Of a DNA stretch of 64,000 nucleotides, positions 1-11,960 are shown piece by piece. Numbering within the stretch: position 1 is the first letter of the stretch; each line of letters starts with the position of its first letter. The notes under the pieces are model-generated. The model saw only the letters and a list, made by a program, of their open reading frames with translations. It did no database searches and was not told the DNA's origin. The translations under genes and the position numbers were made by a program. Source of the stretch: Synaphobranchus kaupii (Eukaryota > Chordata > Actinopteri > Anguilliformes > Synaphobranchidae); the NCBI GenBank assembly GCA_029718625.1, contig CM056389.1, positions 7,460,980 through 7,524,979 on the forward strand, read 5' to 3'.

Positions 1-1388
<1,388 letters not shown>

Positions 1389-1420
1389 AGCTCGTCTCGT
1401 TGTCGTTGTGACAGCACCAT
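1389..1420 (-). CDS. pafah1b1: pafah1b1 (LIS1) start-codon exon, coding part
   Basis: On the minus strand an ATG at 1420-1418 in good context (AACATGG) opens MVLSQRQRDE plus the first two bases of a Leu codon, then a consensus GTGAGT donor. This is exactly the N-terminus of LIS1, the non-catalytic subunit of platelet-activating-factor acetylhydrolase 1B and regulator of cytoplasmic dynein. The family protein is about 410 residues with an N-terminal LisH dimerisation motif followed by seven WD40 repeats; only the first 10 residues and two bases of codon 11 are here. From memory, mammalian LIS1 also splits inside this Leu codon (phase 2) after a very short coding segment, which supports the call. 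The following exons lie left of the window. Which teleost copy (a or b) cannot be decided from 32 bases. Confidence 0.88.
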
Positions 1421-1509
1421 GTTGGCGGGGGACGGGACTGGGCGAGGGTTCGGGCGTGGGCCAGGCAGTGGCTGCTCTGTCCCAGACGGTCGCTGGTCTA
1501 ACGCAGGCT
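1421..1509 (-). other. pafah1b1: pafah1b1 5' UTR part of the start-codon exon
   Basis: Upstream of the ATG, a C-rich tract (the plus-strand G-run at 1513-1536) ends in TAG at 1512-1510. That is a strong acceptor-like arrangement, so the exon most likely begins at 1509. A second acceptor-like CCCCAG ends at 1653, which would start the exon at 1652 and place the C-tract inside the 5' UTR. The sequence alone does not decide between them. No in-frame ATG extends the LIS1 frame upstream. Confidence 0.6.
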
Positions 1510-1709
1510 CTAGGGGGGGAGGGGGGGGGGGGGGGTGGTGGAGGATCCGGCGGCGGGTTCGACGGCGCTCTCCCAAATATCAGTCCAGGAACGGAGGAGA
1601 GGACAAACTGCTAGGACGGGTCTGTGGACACTCAATCGGATCCTCCTTTCATCTGGGGAGAGAAGACCGAGAGATGGCAGCATGAGCACAGACACACAGC
1701 ACACTGGAG

Positions 1710-1769
1710 AGAGAGGGAGGGAGGAAGGGAGGGAGGGAGGGAGGGAGGGAGGGAGAGAAAGAGGGAGGG
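1710..1769. repeat. GGGA/GA-rich purine microsatellite
   Basis: Imperfect GGGA/GGAA/GAGA repeats, all purine on the plus strand. It lies just upstream of the pafah1b1 start-codon exon. Confidence 0.9.
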
Positions 1770-2065
1770 ATGGAGAGAGATTGAAATCTAATGCCTCACC
1801 CTGTCCTTATATCAACCTCTCAGCAGGCTGACAAACATCTCGCATCAACATGCATCCGATCACATCCTGACAACCAACAAGCAATCTAACAGCAAGACTA
1901 ACAACGCAATGCCACCAGCAGCTGGACCCAGTTTGCTTTAAGGACAGTCTTTAAACAATGCCCATTTGTTCCACTCCATGTATACAAGTGTGTTTGTTGA
2001 TGTCGCTGCTCCACAGAACTGATCCTGCCTTTTCAACATCCTTCAAGCCTCAACCCGACCATCCA

Positions 2066-2226
2066 AACACTGAATTACAAACCGGCAATCCAATCAATGA
2101 ATTAGGCTAGAACCTGGCCATCCAATCACTGAATTACAACCCAGCCAGCCAATCACTGAAATACAACCCAGCCAGCCAATCACTGAAATACAACCCAGCC
2201 ATCCAATCACCGAATTACATACAACC
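2066..2226. repeat. 28-bp minisatellite
   Basis: About five degenerate copies of a unit containing CCAATCACTGAAATACAAC followed by CCAGCCAGC. The copies differ by a few bases each. The flanking 1770-2065 and 2227-3528 hold no recognisable gene, only short A- and GA-rich tracts. Confidence 0.85.
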
Positions 2227-3525
2227 CACACAGATTACATTACAACATAGCACTCCGCAACATTGAAAATATGCCCAATCCCTCTTTATATGAAAACTAC
2301 AAACAATACAAGTCATCAAATGAGAAGTGTATACTATCGAAACAAAAAAAAAAAAAATGACATATGAACATTTTCTGCTTTTAATGTACATTAACATTGT
2401 TTATGCATGTAGAAACGCTCCAGTACACACTCGCCCGCCCGCCCACTCACTGATAACTTGGGGGAGAGGGGGGTCAATCAAAACAAAGTGGATAAAGACA
2501 GCAAGGGATTGTGCAGGCAACCAGATATTGGGGAGGGGGGTGATGAATAGGTGACCAGATGTAGAAGAGAAATTTTCAGGGAGGGGGGTTATTTGCAATG
2601 GACCTACAAATGGCAGACGGTGGCAACCCAATGCCGCCCCAAAACCGCTTATCCCACACCTGGAGCAGGAGTTAGAGAGCCCTGTCAGGAAGGCGTGGCA
2701 TGTGTGTGTGGATTAGGCTGCACAGAGACCCTATGGCTGATATCCACACCCCTTATTCCTGTGCATGTGGGAGAAATCACAAACTCATGCGAGTTTCACA
2801 GCTCCCCAGCAAGTGTCATTTAATCAGATGATGTCACATTAGATTTACCCAACTCTGGCAAGCACAAGGAAAGAAAGATGACATCATTAAAAAGAGAAAG
2901 TGAGAGAGAGAGAGAGAGAGGCAGAAAAAAAGCCCTTCAGAAATGTCCCAGCTTCTTATCAAAAGCTGGACTTCACACGCTTACGCCCCTATGCATCAGG
3001 TCTTATCGCCATGGTGACCTCTGAACAGTGACATCATCACTCTTGCAGGTCCTCCTGGCAGGACCCACCTGTGTGGGAGTGACAGAGCTGACCTTGTGCT
3101 GTGCAAGAGAGAGAAGAGCCTTCACTCAAAGCAATGGCCCTATCCTGCTGTAACAACAGGGATGCGACTGGCACTCCTAGTGTGCAGCAGTTCCACATTC
3201 TACCAGAAGGGGTGCTAATACACCAAATGGAATCTGCCTTTCAGTGGCTCCCAGGCAGTAGTGCAAGACCTGGAAGAGTCCAGCCTGCAATGCGCTGGCA
3301 TTGGCACTGGCTTTTCTAGTCTATAATAACGCTAAACGGCCTGGCCTTTTATGACAGGGCGGAAGTTGAGCGTTTGGCGAACACGGCGCCATGACGAGGC
3401 TCCAGCAGGACCAGGGTGAGGGACAGGGTGGGGTGTGGGCACAGGCCGTCAGGGCACAGGCATTCAGCTGCACCACACAAACATCTCCTTTTACAGAGCG
3501 GTTCTACAGAGAGACCAGCACAGGG

Positions 3526-3528
<3 letters not shown>

Positions 3529-3623
<95 letters not shown>

Positions 3624-3659
3624 AGACAGAGTAAGCACGTGGGTGGGTGGGAGTGAGTA

Positions 3660-3690
<31 letters not shown>

Positions 3691-3716
3691 CAGAGTAAGC
3701 ACGTGGGTGTGTGGGA

Positions 3717-3755
<39 letters not shown>

Positions 3756-3786
3756 AGACAGAGTAAGCACGTGGGTGGGAGTGAGT

Positions 3787-3819
<33 letters not shown>

Positions 3820-3908
3820 AGACAGAGTAAGCACGTGGGTGTGTGGGAGTGAGTGTGTGTGTGTGTGTGTGTGTGAGAGACAGAGTAAGCACGTGGGTGG
3901 GTGGGAGT

Positions 3909-3949
<41 letters not shown>

Positions 3950-3955
3950 TGTGAG
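3529..3955. repeat. Compound (GT)n minisatellite
   Basis: A long (GT)n run followed by five higher-order units. Each unit has the linker GAGAGACAGAGTAAGCACG, then GTGGGTG-type sequence, then a (GT)n block of differing length. The linker is nearly invariant while the GT blocks vary, as expected for unit duplication followed by slippage. Reading frames over it (poly-VC or poly-TH) are artefacts. Confidence 0.95.
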
Positions 3956-4212
3956 TATTGTTCACAACTGCGCTTTCTGCTCTTTGTACATGGGGTCTAA
4001 GCCCATCCGTCACACAACAAACACGTGTGGTGACCCACACCAAGCAAACAGACTCATAAAACCCAGCTCCAGCAGCATCCTCACTGTCCCAGGGGCAGCA
4101 ACCAGATGGCTGCGGGTTCAAATCCCCCCCAGCACTGCAGCACAGTCACAGCAGCTCTGTGAATAACATGCTGCTGCACAAAGATTCATCCAGTTCTGTG
4201 TGCCGTCGTACA

Positions 4213-4333
<121 letters not shown>

Positions 4334-4399
4334 CTTGGCTCAGTAGCAGCAGAAAGGAGGGTGGCTCCTCAGGGTTTGGTTCTCTTTGTTAATTCAGGG

Positions 4400-5080
4400 A
4401 GGCGAGTTCTCCTCTCCATTACCGTGACTGGAGCCTCGGGGAGGAGACAGCGTCCTCGAGACGCGGCTGGAATACACGCGTGTGCCACGCCAGCCTGCTG
4501 GCCCCACCCACCGAGGGGCGGGGCCGGCGACGCTCCGCCGCGCGCGGTCAGACGGCGAAGACAAAGGGAGGAGACGAGCTCGAAACCTGCCTCCTCATCC
4601 TCCTCCTCCCAACATCCTGCACACGGCAGCCTCCTCCTCTCCACCTCCCGCACATCCCGCCGGCGTGTTCCCAAATCCACACGGGGGGGGGCTGGAGCGC
4701 CAGGCTCCGGTTACCAGGACAAACCGGGAGAAAACCCAGCCGCTACATCAAACAAAAAGAAGAAAAAAAACAGAAGAAAAAAAACCTGCCGCCTCAAACC
4801 GCAGAGCTCTGGTGCGCGTGGCAGACCCGCCGTACGGACGACCGTGAAGGGTCACGCTCACCTCCGCTCGCTCACTCGCTCACCGCAAACTGCACAGCTG
4901 GCATTTTCCTCTTGCTCTACCGCCGAGACGCGGCTTACAAACCCCCCCACCCCGGCTGAGATCCCTCAAACCAACGTTATTTCAGACGGCGCTGAGGGCG
5001 GGAGGAGGCTCAGCAGCCATCTGCTGGCACTCTGCAAAAACGCCACCGAGCGCCAGTCGCTAAAGATGCGCCCGACGGCT
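4400..5080. promoter_or_regulatory. CpG-rich segment, possible alternative promoter or 5' UTR exon
   Basis: The GC and CpG density rises clearly here against AT-rich neighbours, with GC-box-like motifs (GGGGCGGGGCC at about 4514-4525) and GCGCGCG. In the LIS1 direction (minus strand) there is a donor-like GAG/GTGAGC near 4860. A 274-codon plus-strand frame crosses it (4361-5185) but shows no family resemblance and is low-complexity Ser/Lys/Arg/Pro-rich. I read the segment as a possible alternative first exon or CpG island in the pafah1b1 5' intron, not as a coding gene. Confidence 0.3.
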
Positions 5081-5871
5081 TCCATCGACTCACACGAGGA
5101 CACGCTAGCACACGCTAACATGATTACAAATGGACAGCCTCCTGCTAACGCTATCAAAAAATATATAGATGGATTCATGAAATAAATAAAGGCAAATAAA
5201 AATAAAAAAAGATAAGGAGGAAAGCGCTGAATTCACACATTTACCCTGAAGCTCTTAAAGCGCTGCATTGAGTGAGGAACCCCAATATTTGCTGCCTCCC
5301 CCTTTACCAAGGGGATGGAGGGAAGGGGGGTTTATCTCGTGCACCTCTTGAGTGCCAGAGAGATCTGGCACAAATAATTTAAACAGCTTTCCAATGGATG
5401 CATAATGGATTAGGATCAGATATCCGCCGTCTCCGGGCCCAACTGCTCCGCTACACGCCTTAGATTTCGTCCCCTGAGCGCTGTACGTAAAACACCCCTC
5501 TGGAAGTGAGCTGAAGGAACGGGCCGGGAAGTCGCCAGGTTTCGGGCGGTGTTTATTCCACCGGCAGTCCAGAACCAGCCGCACAAAGACAACAGAAAGA
5601 TCTTGGCTTCTGTCCCCCACCCTTCTAACCCCCAAAAGCAAACACCCAACACCCTACAGGGCAGCACAAAAACAATAAGAATCTAACCCAGAAACACAAG
5701 CAATGCACAAGGGCCCGGGATCCGCTCCGGGAGAGAGGGGAGATAAACACACTCTCTCCACACCCGACTCCATCTCCATCACACAACAGCACAGCGTAGA
5801 ACAGCGCTGTGGCCCCACAGCAGAGATTCTCCTTCAGCTTCACCAGACATTAAACACATGGAGGGTATGAA

Positions 5872-6665
5872 ACACAGTGACCACTATGCACCCTTTATAA
5901 AGCCTTTACTATGCTGCATAGACACAGCTCACCACAGGTACAGCACAGCAAACACAGTGACCACCACGTGCCCTTTATAAAGGTTTTACTGTGCTGCATA
6001 GACACAGCTCACCACAGGTACAGCACAGCAAACACAGTGACCACCACGTGCCCTTTATAAAGGTTTTACTGTGCTGCATAGACACAGCTCACCACAGGTA
6101 CAGCACAGCAAACACAGTGACCACCACGTGCCCTTTATAAAGGTTTTACTGTGCTGCATAGACACAGCTCACCACAGGTCCACCACAGCAAACACAGTGA
6201 CCACCACGTGCCCTTTATAAAGGTTTTACTGTGCTGCATAGACACAGCTCACCACAGGTCCACCACAGCAAACACAGTGACCACCACGTGCCCTTTATAA
6301 AGGTTTTACTGCGCTGCATAGACACAGCTCACCACAGGTCCACCACAGCAAACACAGTGACCACCACGTGCCCTTTATAAAGGTTTTACTGTGCTGCATA
6401 GACACAGCTCACCACAGGTCCACCACAGCAAATACAGTGACCACCACGTGCCCTTTATAAAGGTTTTACTGCGCTGCATAGACACAGCTCACCACAGCAA
6501 ACACAGTGACCACCACGTGTCCTTTATAAAGGTTTTACTGTGCTGCATAGACACAGCTCACCACAGGTCCAGCACAGCAAACACAGTGACCACCACGTGC
6601 CCTTTATAAAGGTTTTACTGCGCTGCATAGACACAGCTCACCACAGGTCCAGCACAGCAAACACA
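5872..6665. repeat. 80-bp minisatellite with an E-box and a TTTATAAA palindrome
   Basis: About ten head-to-tail copies at an 80-bp spacing (copies begin near 5941, 6021, 6101, 6181, 6261, 6341, 6421, with shorter ones after). Most units carry CACGTG followed by CCTTTATAAAGG. Two copies near the right end lack about 10 bp. Unit variants CAGGTACAG and CAGGTCCAC are clustered, indicating spread by unequal exchange. Bases 5186-5871 to the left contain nothing recognisable. Confidence 0.95.
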
Positions 6666-7098
6666 GCAGAGCGCGAGGGTAATAGAATGGTTCCAAGTAA
6701 AAGCACATACCTGCATGCACATACAGGCCACAAGCTAACAATCTGCTGTAAAAGCGTGGAACAGACGCAAGAGACAAAGCAATTCAAGAAATAACAGAGG
6801 CAGACACTGCGTGGGCAGCAAACGGAATACCCGATTCAGCAAAAAAAAGAAAAGAAAAAGCTAATTTTTAAGCAAAAATTGCCACAGCTGGCAACACATA
6901 TGACTTTATACAGTAGAATCTCTAATACTGAACTGAGCTTTCAATACTGGAATGAGCACAAGCTGAGAATCACAGTCCTGGAGCCGGCATCAGCCTCCCG
7001 ACTGAGTTGCCGTGACTACCAGACCATAAAACCCATCCAGGGAGGAAACGGGTGGTGTGAGAGCGCAGGGCAGCGTTTCCAGGAGCCAGGTAAGCAGC

Positions 7099-7117
7099 GG
7101 GGGGGGGGGGGGGGGGG
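7099..7117. repeat. Poly-G tract
   Basis: A run of about 19 G, prone to slippage and to quadruplex formation. The neighbouring 6670-7798 has no recognisable gene. Confidence 0.95.
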
Positions 7118-7799
7118 ATGAAAGCTTGCCATTGATTACCTGCCAAAGAAGCCAAATCACAAGTGTGAAGCACTCGCCGCTCACTATTACATTCATAATC
7201 ACCACACGCGGTCGCCGTGCCAACCGAACATCGCTCTGACCGTGATGCGGACACTGGGGGAAGCAAGTATAGAATAATACATCACCATTTAAAAGAATTA
7301 TTATTCAACTAAGCAAGATTAAAATCTGGACTGCTACTTCGGCTGTGGCCAGGAAAACACCTGAAGCGTCTTCTCTTTTCTAAACAGCAGCCGACTGTAA
7401 CTACAAAGCATTGTTCCATACCGGGATTTCACATGGTGAATTCCAGCAAAGCCCATTGTTCAAAAGAACAGAAAAACCACGATCCAAACTCAGGAGATTC
7501 TTCATGATCATACAAAAAGCAGAGCGGGAAAACAAAAAGAAACAGTTAAAACAAAATAAATAAATATTCCAGTCACAATGTCAATCCTAACCTATCCGAT
7601 TCTGACATCATTCAGCTCAGCCAATTGTTCCATTAAAGATGGACTCAAAATATGACTTAATGAACAGCGAGATCTGCGATTAACACTCAAGCTATTGCTC
7701 TGCATCAGAACAATGTTAAAGAGAGAAACAGCTCACGTGTAAATGTGAGGAACTGGAACGTCTTTATCTTTCTATTCATAACAAAGAGCAGTTTGAGCT

Positions 7800-7815
7800 G
7801 GGGGGGGGGGGGGGG
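7800..7815. repeat. Poly-G tract
   Basis: A run of 16 G. The 7816-8723 stretch around it has no recognisable gene; the short CTG/TGC run near 8378 is only a few units. Confidence 0.95.
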
Positions 7816-8731
7816 TTAATGCCCCTGGTCCTCAGGTTAATGCCCCCTCCTTCAGCAGATTACAGCGATGTCCCCATCCGGTGGGAAAGGGAGGGGGCTG
7901 TTTGTACCCACAGAGCTTCAGCAGAATGTACTTAAGCCTTGCTGCCTAATCCTACTTAACTTGTTCACATACATTCAGGAGCAGCCAATTCCCTGCGTGC
8001 AAGTTAAACCTGCCCTCCCCAAACACGACTAAAGACCCGTTCCTGGAACGCTGCGTTAAAAAGGCGCTGCATATTCCTCAAACAGGAGTCTGAGAGAGCG
8101 ATGCTCCTTCAGCGTAATCCCCACATCAGCACTTCAATCTGAGAACTGCTGCCAAATGTCGGCCACACACCATAATATCAACCACGATAACAAACGCAAG
8201 GGACTTTCTGCTGGGGCTTCTTCCACTTTCAGTTGAACAGAGACCAGGGAGCAAAGGACATGGAGGAGAAGGCCAGGTGAAGCGTTCAGAATCACACAGC
8301 ACCGAAGAGGCCAAGCCAAACCTCTTCACCCACATAAACAGCAAATTAAACCATAATTCCATTGTGCCTTTTGCTGCTACTGCTGCTGCTGTAAGACAAG
8401 CCATGGTCCCCGGTCCAATCGCACACGTGGGATCTTAAGCAGGTCAAACAAAATGAAAATCTATGCCCAGATGATCGTGTTGTGACCCTGTGATTCAGCA
8501 AAAGGTTATTGGATTTCCCCAAGAAATCCCTTTAATCTAAATGAGGGGAGAGAGGCGGGGAATAAAAAGAAATATGGAGGCTGGGGGGTTCTTTGTAGCA
8601 TGATCACCCCTAACTAAACCTTGGGGCATTCAGGGGGGCTGTGTCACTACCCAATCAATTCTGCTGCCTTGGCCGCTGGCACTATTACATGGGGTTATAT
8701 TTATTCCAGGGCAGAGTAGGAATGTCCCAAT

Positions 8732-8842
8732 TAGGGTTGCCAACCGTCCCTTGAAATAAGGGACGATCCCTTATCTGTTCAATAAGCCTTATTGAACTGA
8801 TAAGGGATCGTCCCTTATTTCAAGGGACGGTTGGCAACCCTA
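8732..8842. mobile_element. hAT-like palindromic MITE (111 bp) with 8-bp TSD
   Basis: The element begins TAGGGTTGCCAACCGTCCC and ends with the exact reverse complement. The two arms pair almost along their whole length around a short centre near CAATAAGCCTTATTG. It is flanked on both sides by GTCCCAAT (8724-8731 and 8843-8850), a perfect 8-bp target-site duplication. An 8-bp duplication and a YAGGG terminus fit non-autonomous hAT-superfamily elements. It has no coding capacity. It sits in the presumed pafah1b1 5' intron. Confidence 0.85.
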
Positions 8843-8850
8843 GTCCCAAT

Positions 8851-11559
8851 CTAACACCGCTTGATCAATTCAAACGAAGAAATGGGCAGCCCAATGCCAA
8901 ACTTCATTTCAGGCCTCGTGGTAAAAAGAAAAGAGAGAAACCGAGCTAGAGTGACTGCGCTCATTCCTGCGGGAACTGGTCCCCTTGAAATATCCGGTGC
9001 TGCCACTCAACGCGGTGTCTCCGTAGATGATTAGACAGACCGGGAAGCACAATTTCGATCGATAAATGAGTTTATATAATGCCAGGAGTGACGTCGCCTG
9101 GACCTTGCTCGCTGCTCCATTTTCTACATCGGGTGCTGAATTAACTATCCACTAGCCTGCTCTGTACATTATCGCATGCGGCTAAACTAACGGCGCACAG
9201 GAAGACATCTATAATAAAATATGCCACGCCCTCATATACTCGCCAATATCATTGTATTACAACTTATTTGAAAGACGCTCTTGCCCACAGCGTCCAAAAA
9301 AGTAATTATTTGTTCCCATGGATACCCTCACGTGTGGAAATGCCACATTAATCCAGATCAAGCGTCTGATTCTGCATCACCGACCATTCCCCATCGAACA
9401 GGCCGTCAAATGTTGGCTACTATCGTGATACACAGCTCGCGGGCCCAACACGAAATGGTGAGTATATCGTGACAGGCGGAGAAAGGGAGGCCGGTGACTG
9501 GTCAGTTTTGAGGAGCGCGTCGCATTCCGCCCTGCGGTAAAGGAGGAACATTTTCTCCGCTTGCGATGAAAGCTGCCGTCTATCCCACCCACAACAGACA
9601 AGGAGGCCGATTCGAGAGACCAGGCAGATTGCAATACGAAACAACAACGATGGGAAAGAACCTCAAGTTACCGAGGATCGCTTAAAATATATATATTAAA
9701 AAAATTGTCGCTTGCCTCCATCGAAAGCATTCAGCTTCTATTTTTTATTTTTCTCGAATGCGTGTTTGCTGCTCCACCCTGATTTGTGCAGCCACCGTTG
9801 CTAACGTTAGCCAATACCGACACAGCTGAACGTGGGATACAACACAGCACAGCAAAAAAAAGCGCCTTCAAATCGACTGAAAATCGTGAACATTCGCTGG
9901 TCTTTATTCAACAAACCATCAATATGACACAATAAAATAAAATAAAAAGTGGGACTAGCTAGCGAAGTTAGAATCTTATCACATCTTGGCTGTGCGGGTA
10001 ATCATAAGCACAAAGATATTCCCAGTCATGCACGGTCCCATTTTTTACAATAAACAAGTCAACAGGAGATAACTAACGTTACATTCTTCAGACCAACAAT
10101 CAGCTACAACTGCCAAATGACTTTGGTTTTAAGAAGTGTATGTGACAGGGACACACGGACGGCTTTATTACACTCAGTCTTGGACAGTTCGCTATCCAGC
10201 TACACAAACAGCAGTCGCCAAGCAGCTGACATTTCGCCATCATGCATCTTGCATTGCAACGGATGGGACAATTTATCCTGCCAAACTCCACCCTCACAAT
10301 AATACATAACTTATTTATGACTGACAAAACATGGAATATTTAGCTCTATAAAACACTAGTCACACCGTGCCTGCAAGTTAATAGATGAGCCCAATATGTC
10401 CATAATTAGTTGAAAACCTTTCCAAGGTCGCAAGAGAAGAGCCACCTAAACACTTGCAAGTGCAATGGCGAGGTAGCGAGGCCCCTCTTTATCGTGTTAA
10501 ACAGTTAGACTAACTGTGTGTGGCCACTTAGGTAACGTTAGCTACAATATAGCAAGCCGGCCAACAGCTTTATTAGAAATAAAAACCAATGCACCACATA
10601 CTAGTGACAAGCTAATATTGGCTCATAACTTCAGAATGGCCAAACGACGGGGTCGCGGTTACAATTTTCACCAGTTTGACAAAAAAAAGCGAGCTGTCTT
10701 ATTAGCTAGACCCCAACACACCACGTAGCATGCTAGCTAGCGCTAACAACCTAGCCATTCACCCGCTAGCGAAGTGAACAATTCAAGCAACAGTTATATT
10801 ATTAAGTTAGTTAACGTTAGCCAACCAGATATCTTTCTAGTCAAGTAGCCAGCCATGTTGTACACCTTAATCTACGTGTGTACGTTAAGGTTAGCATGTC
10901 AAAGTTCATTTGTGGATGGTCTTGAAGTAACTAGCTAACGTTCATTTACCTGGTCCAAATTAAGAGCAACATAAACCGTGATTTCCACCAAAACAACCTA
11001 ACAGCTAACGTTAACTTGCCAACGTTACCTAGCAGAGCACTTCAATGAACCCCACGGTGAGCTAACAGTTAGCCAATTGCCAATTTAGCCATTCCTAATG
11101 GACCTCAATGTGGAAAAACTAGCAAGTTAGCGTCAGAAAACGAACCAACCGATATCAACACGCCCTTTCCCATCCTCTCCGCTCAGCTAAGTTTCATTCC
11201 CGGCGTTGTTGTTCAACCTCAAACTCTCCAGGTCGCAAAAACGACCGACAATTGTAAGCAGACAACCCAAATGTTGGGAATGATTAAATGTTCAGCACCA
11301 CATTCAACTTTCGACCTTTTTAACATTGAGGGCAACGTTATTCCACCATAGCTGACTGCTAGTTAGCTTGCTAGCCAAGCGAACGTTACCTGCAAAATAA
11401 AGTGTAAAAAGATATCACAAACAAGTAAATACTTTCAAAAAAGTTGAGTCACTTGGCGATAAATCAACAAAGAGGCAGCTTGTATGGTTGTAAACCGATG
11501 TCTTGTCTCATTGCGACCAGGAAAAAATCTAATCTTGCCTATTTTTCTCTTTTACAACC
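8851..11559. other. Unique sequence, presumed pafah1b1 5' intron
   Basis: Non-repetitive, moderately AT-rich sequence with many short GCTAACGTTAGC-like words typical of teleost non-coding DNA. No open frame resembles a known family. An exon of fewer than about 60 bases could be missed. Confidence 0.5.
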
Positions 11560-11565
11560 TTATAC

Positions 11566-11760
11566 TTTACGCCGCTCCGACGGCCTGTCCGCCATTTTGA
11601 GGCACAGAAAGGAGGCGCAAAATTTGCAGCCACATCGTCAATTTTACCAGCTCGAGCTCGCTTTCTTCTACAGAAAACCGTCACCGGAAGTAAAAGCAAA
11701 GGAATCTCACCCTACTGTATATCCTCTGTCTCTTTCCGCGGGTCTGGTACTCATATAAAA
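11566..11760 (-). promoter_or_regulatory. Candidate minus-strand core promoter/first exon (ETS + YY1)
   Basis: Read on the minus strand, an ETS site ACTTCCGGT (11691-11683) is followed about 85 bp downstream by CAAAATGGCGGAC (11599-11587), the classic downstream YY1 element of housekeeping promoters. The ATG in it (11595) opens MADRPSERRK and then runs into donor-like GTAAAG/GTATAAG. No family begins this way, so it is more likely an upstream ORF in a non-coding first exon than a real start. Strand and position suit a distal promoter for pafah1b1, which in mammals also has a remote non-coding first exon. CpG density rises further just upstream (11860-11960, GCGCGC-rich). Attribution to pafah1b1 is inference. 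Confidence 0.45.
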
Positions 11761-11960
11761 ACAAGATAGCATGTATTTTTCGCTGTAAAGTGGGGGGCTC
11801 TCGTAGACTCAGCCTCCTCGTTTCTCCTCCGATCCTTGTTTTCCGTTATTACCGCATTCGCCTCCTGACGCCGGGTGCGCGTGCGCGAGCTCGCTGAAAC
11901 AGGGGCGCGCGCACGCCCTGTTCTGTGCAGGGACGGTAGCGCGCGGCGCGCCAGCCACGT

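Noticed and set aside
4089..4135. Possible tRNA or SINE B box (GGGTTCAAATCCCC)
   Set aside because: The B-box match is good but no A box, cloverleaf or SINE body could be found around it.
4361..5185. 274-codon plus-strand frame
   Set aside because: Low-complexity, no family resemblance, several competing frames on both strands, and it lies in a CpG-rich segment where stops are rare by composition.
11566..11595. MADRPSERRK as the start of a novel protein
   Set aside because: Ten codons inside a YY1 element, next to donor-like sequence, with no recognisable continuation. Kept only as a possible upstream ORF.
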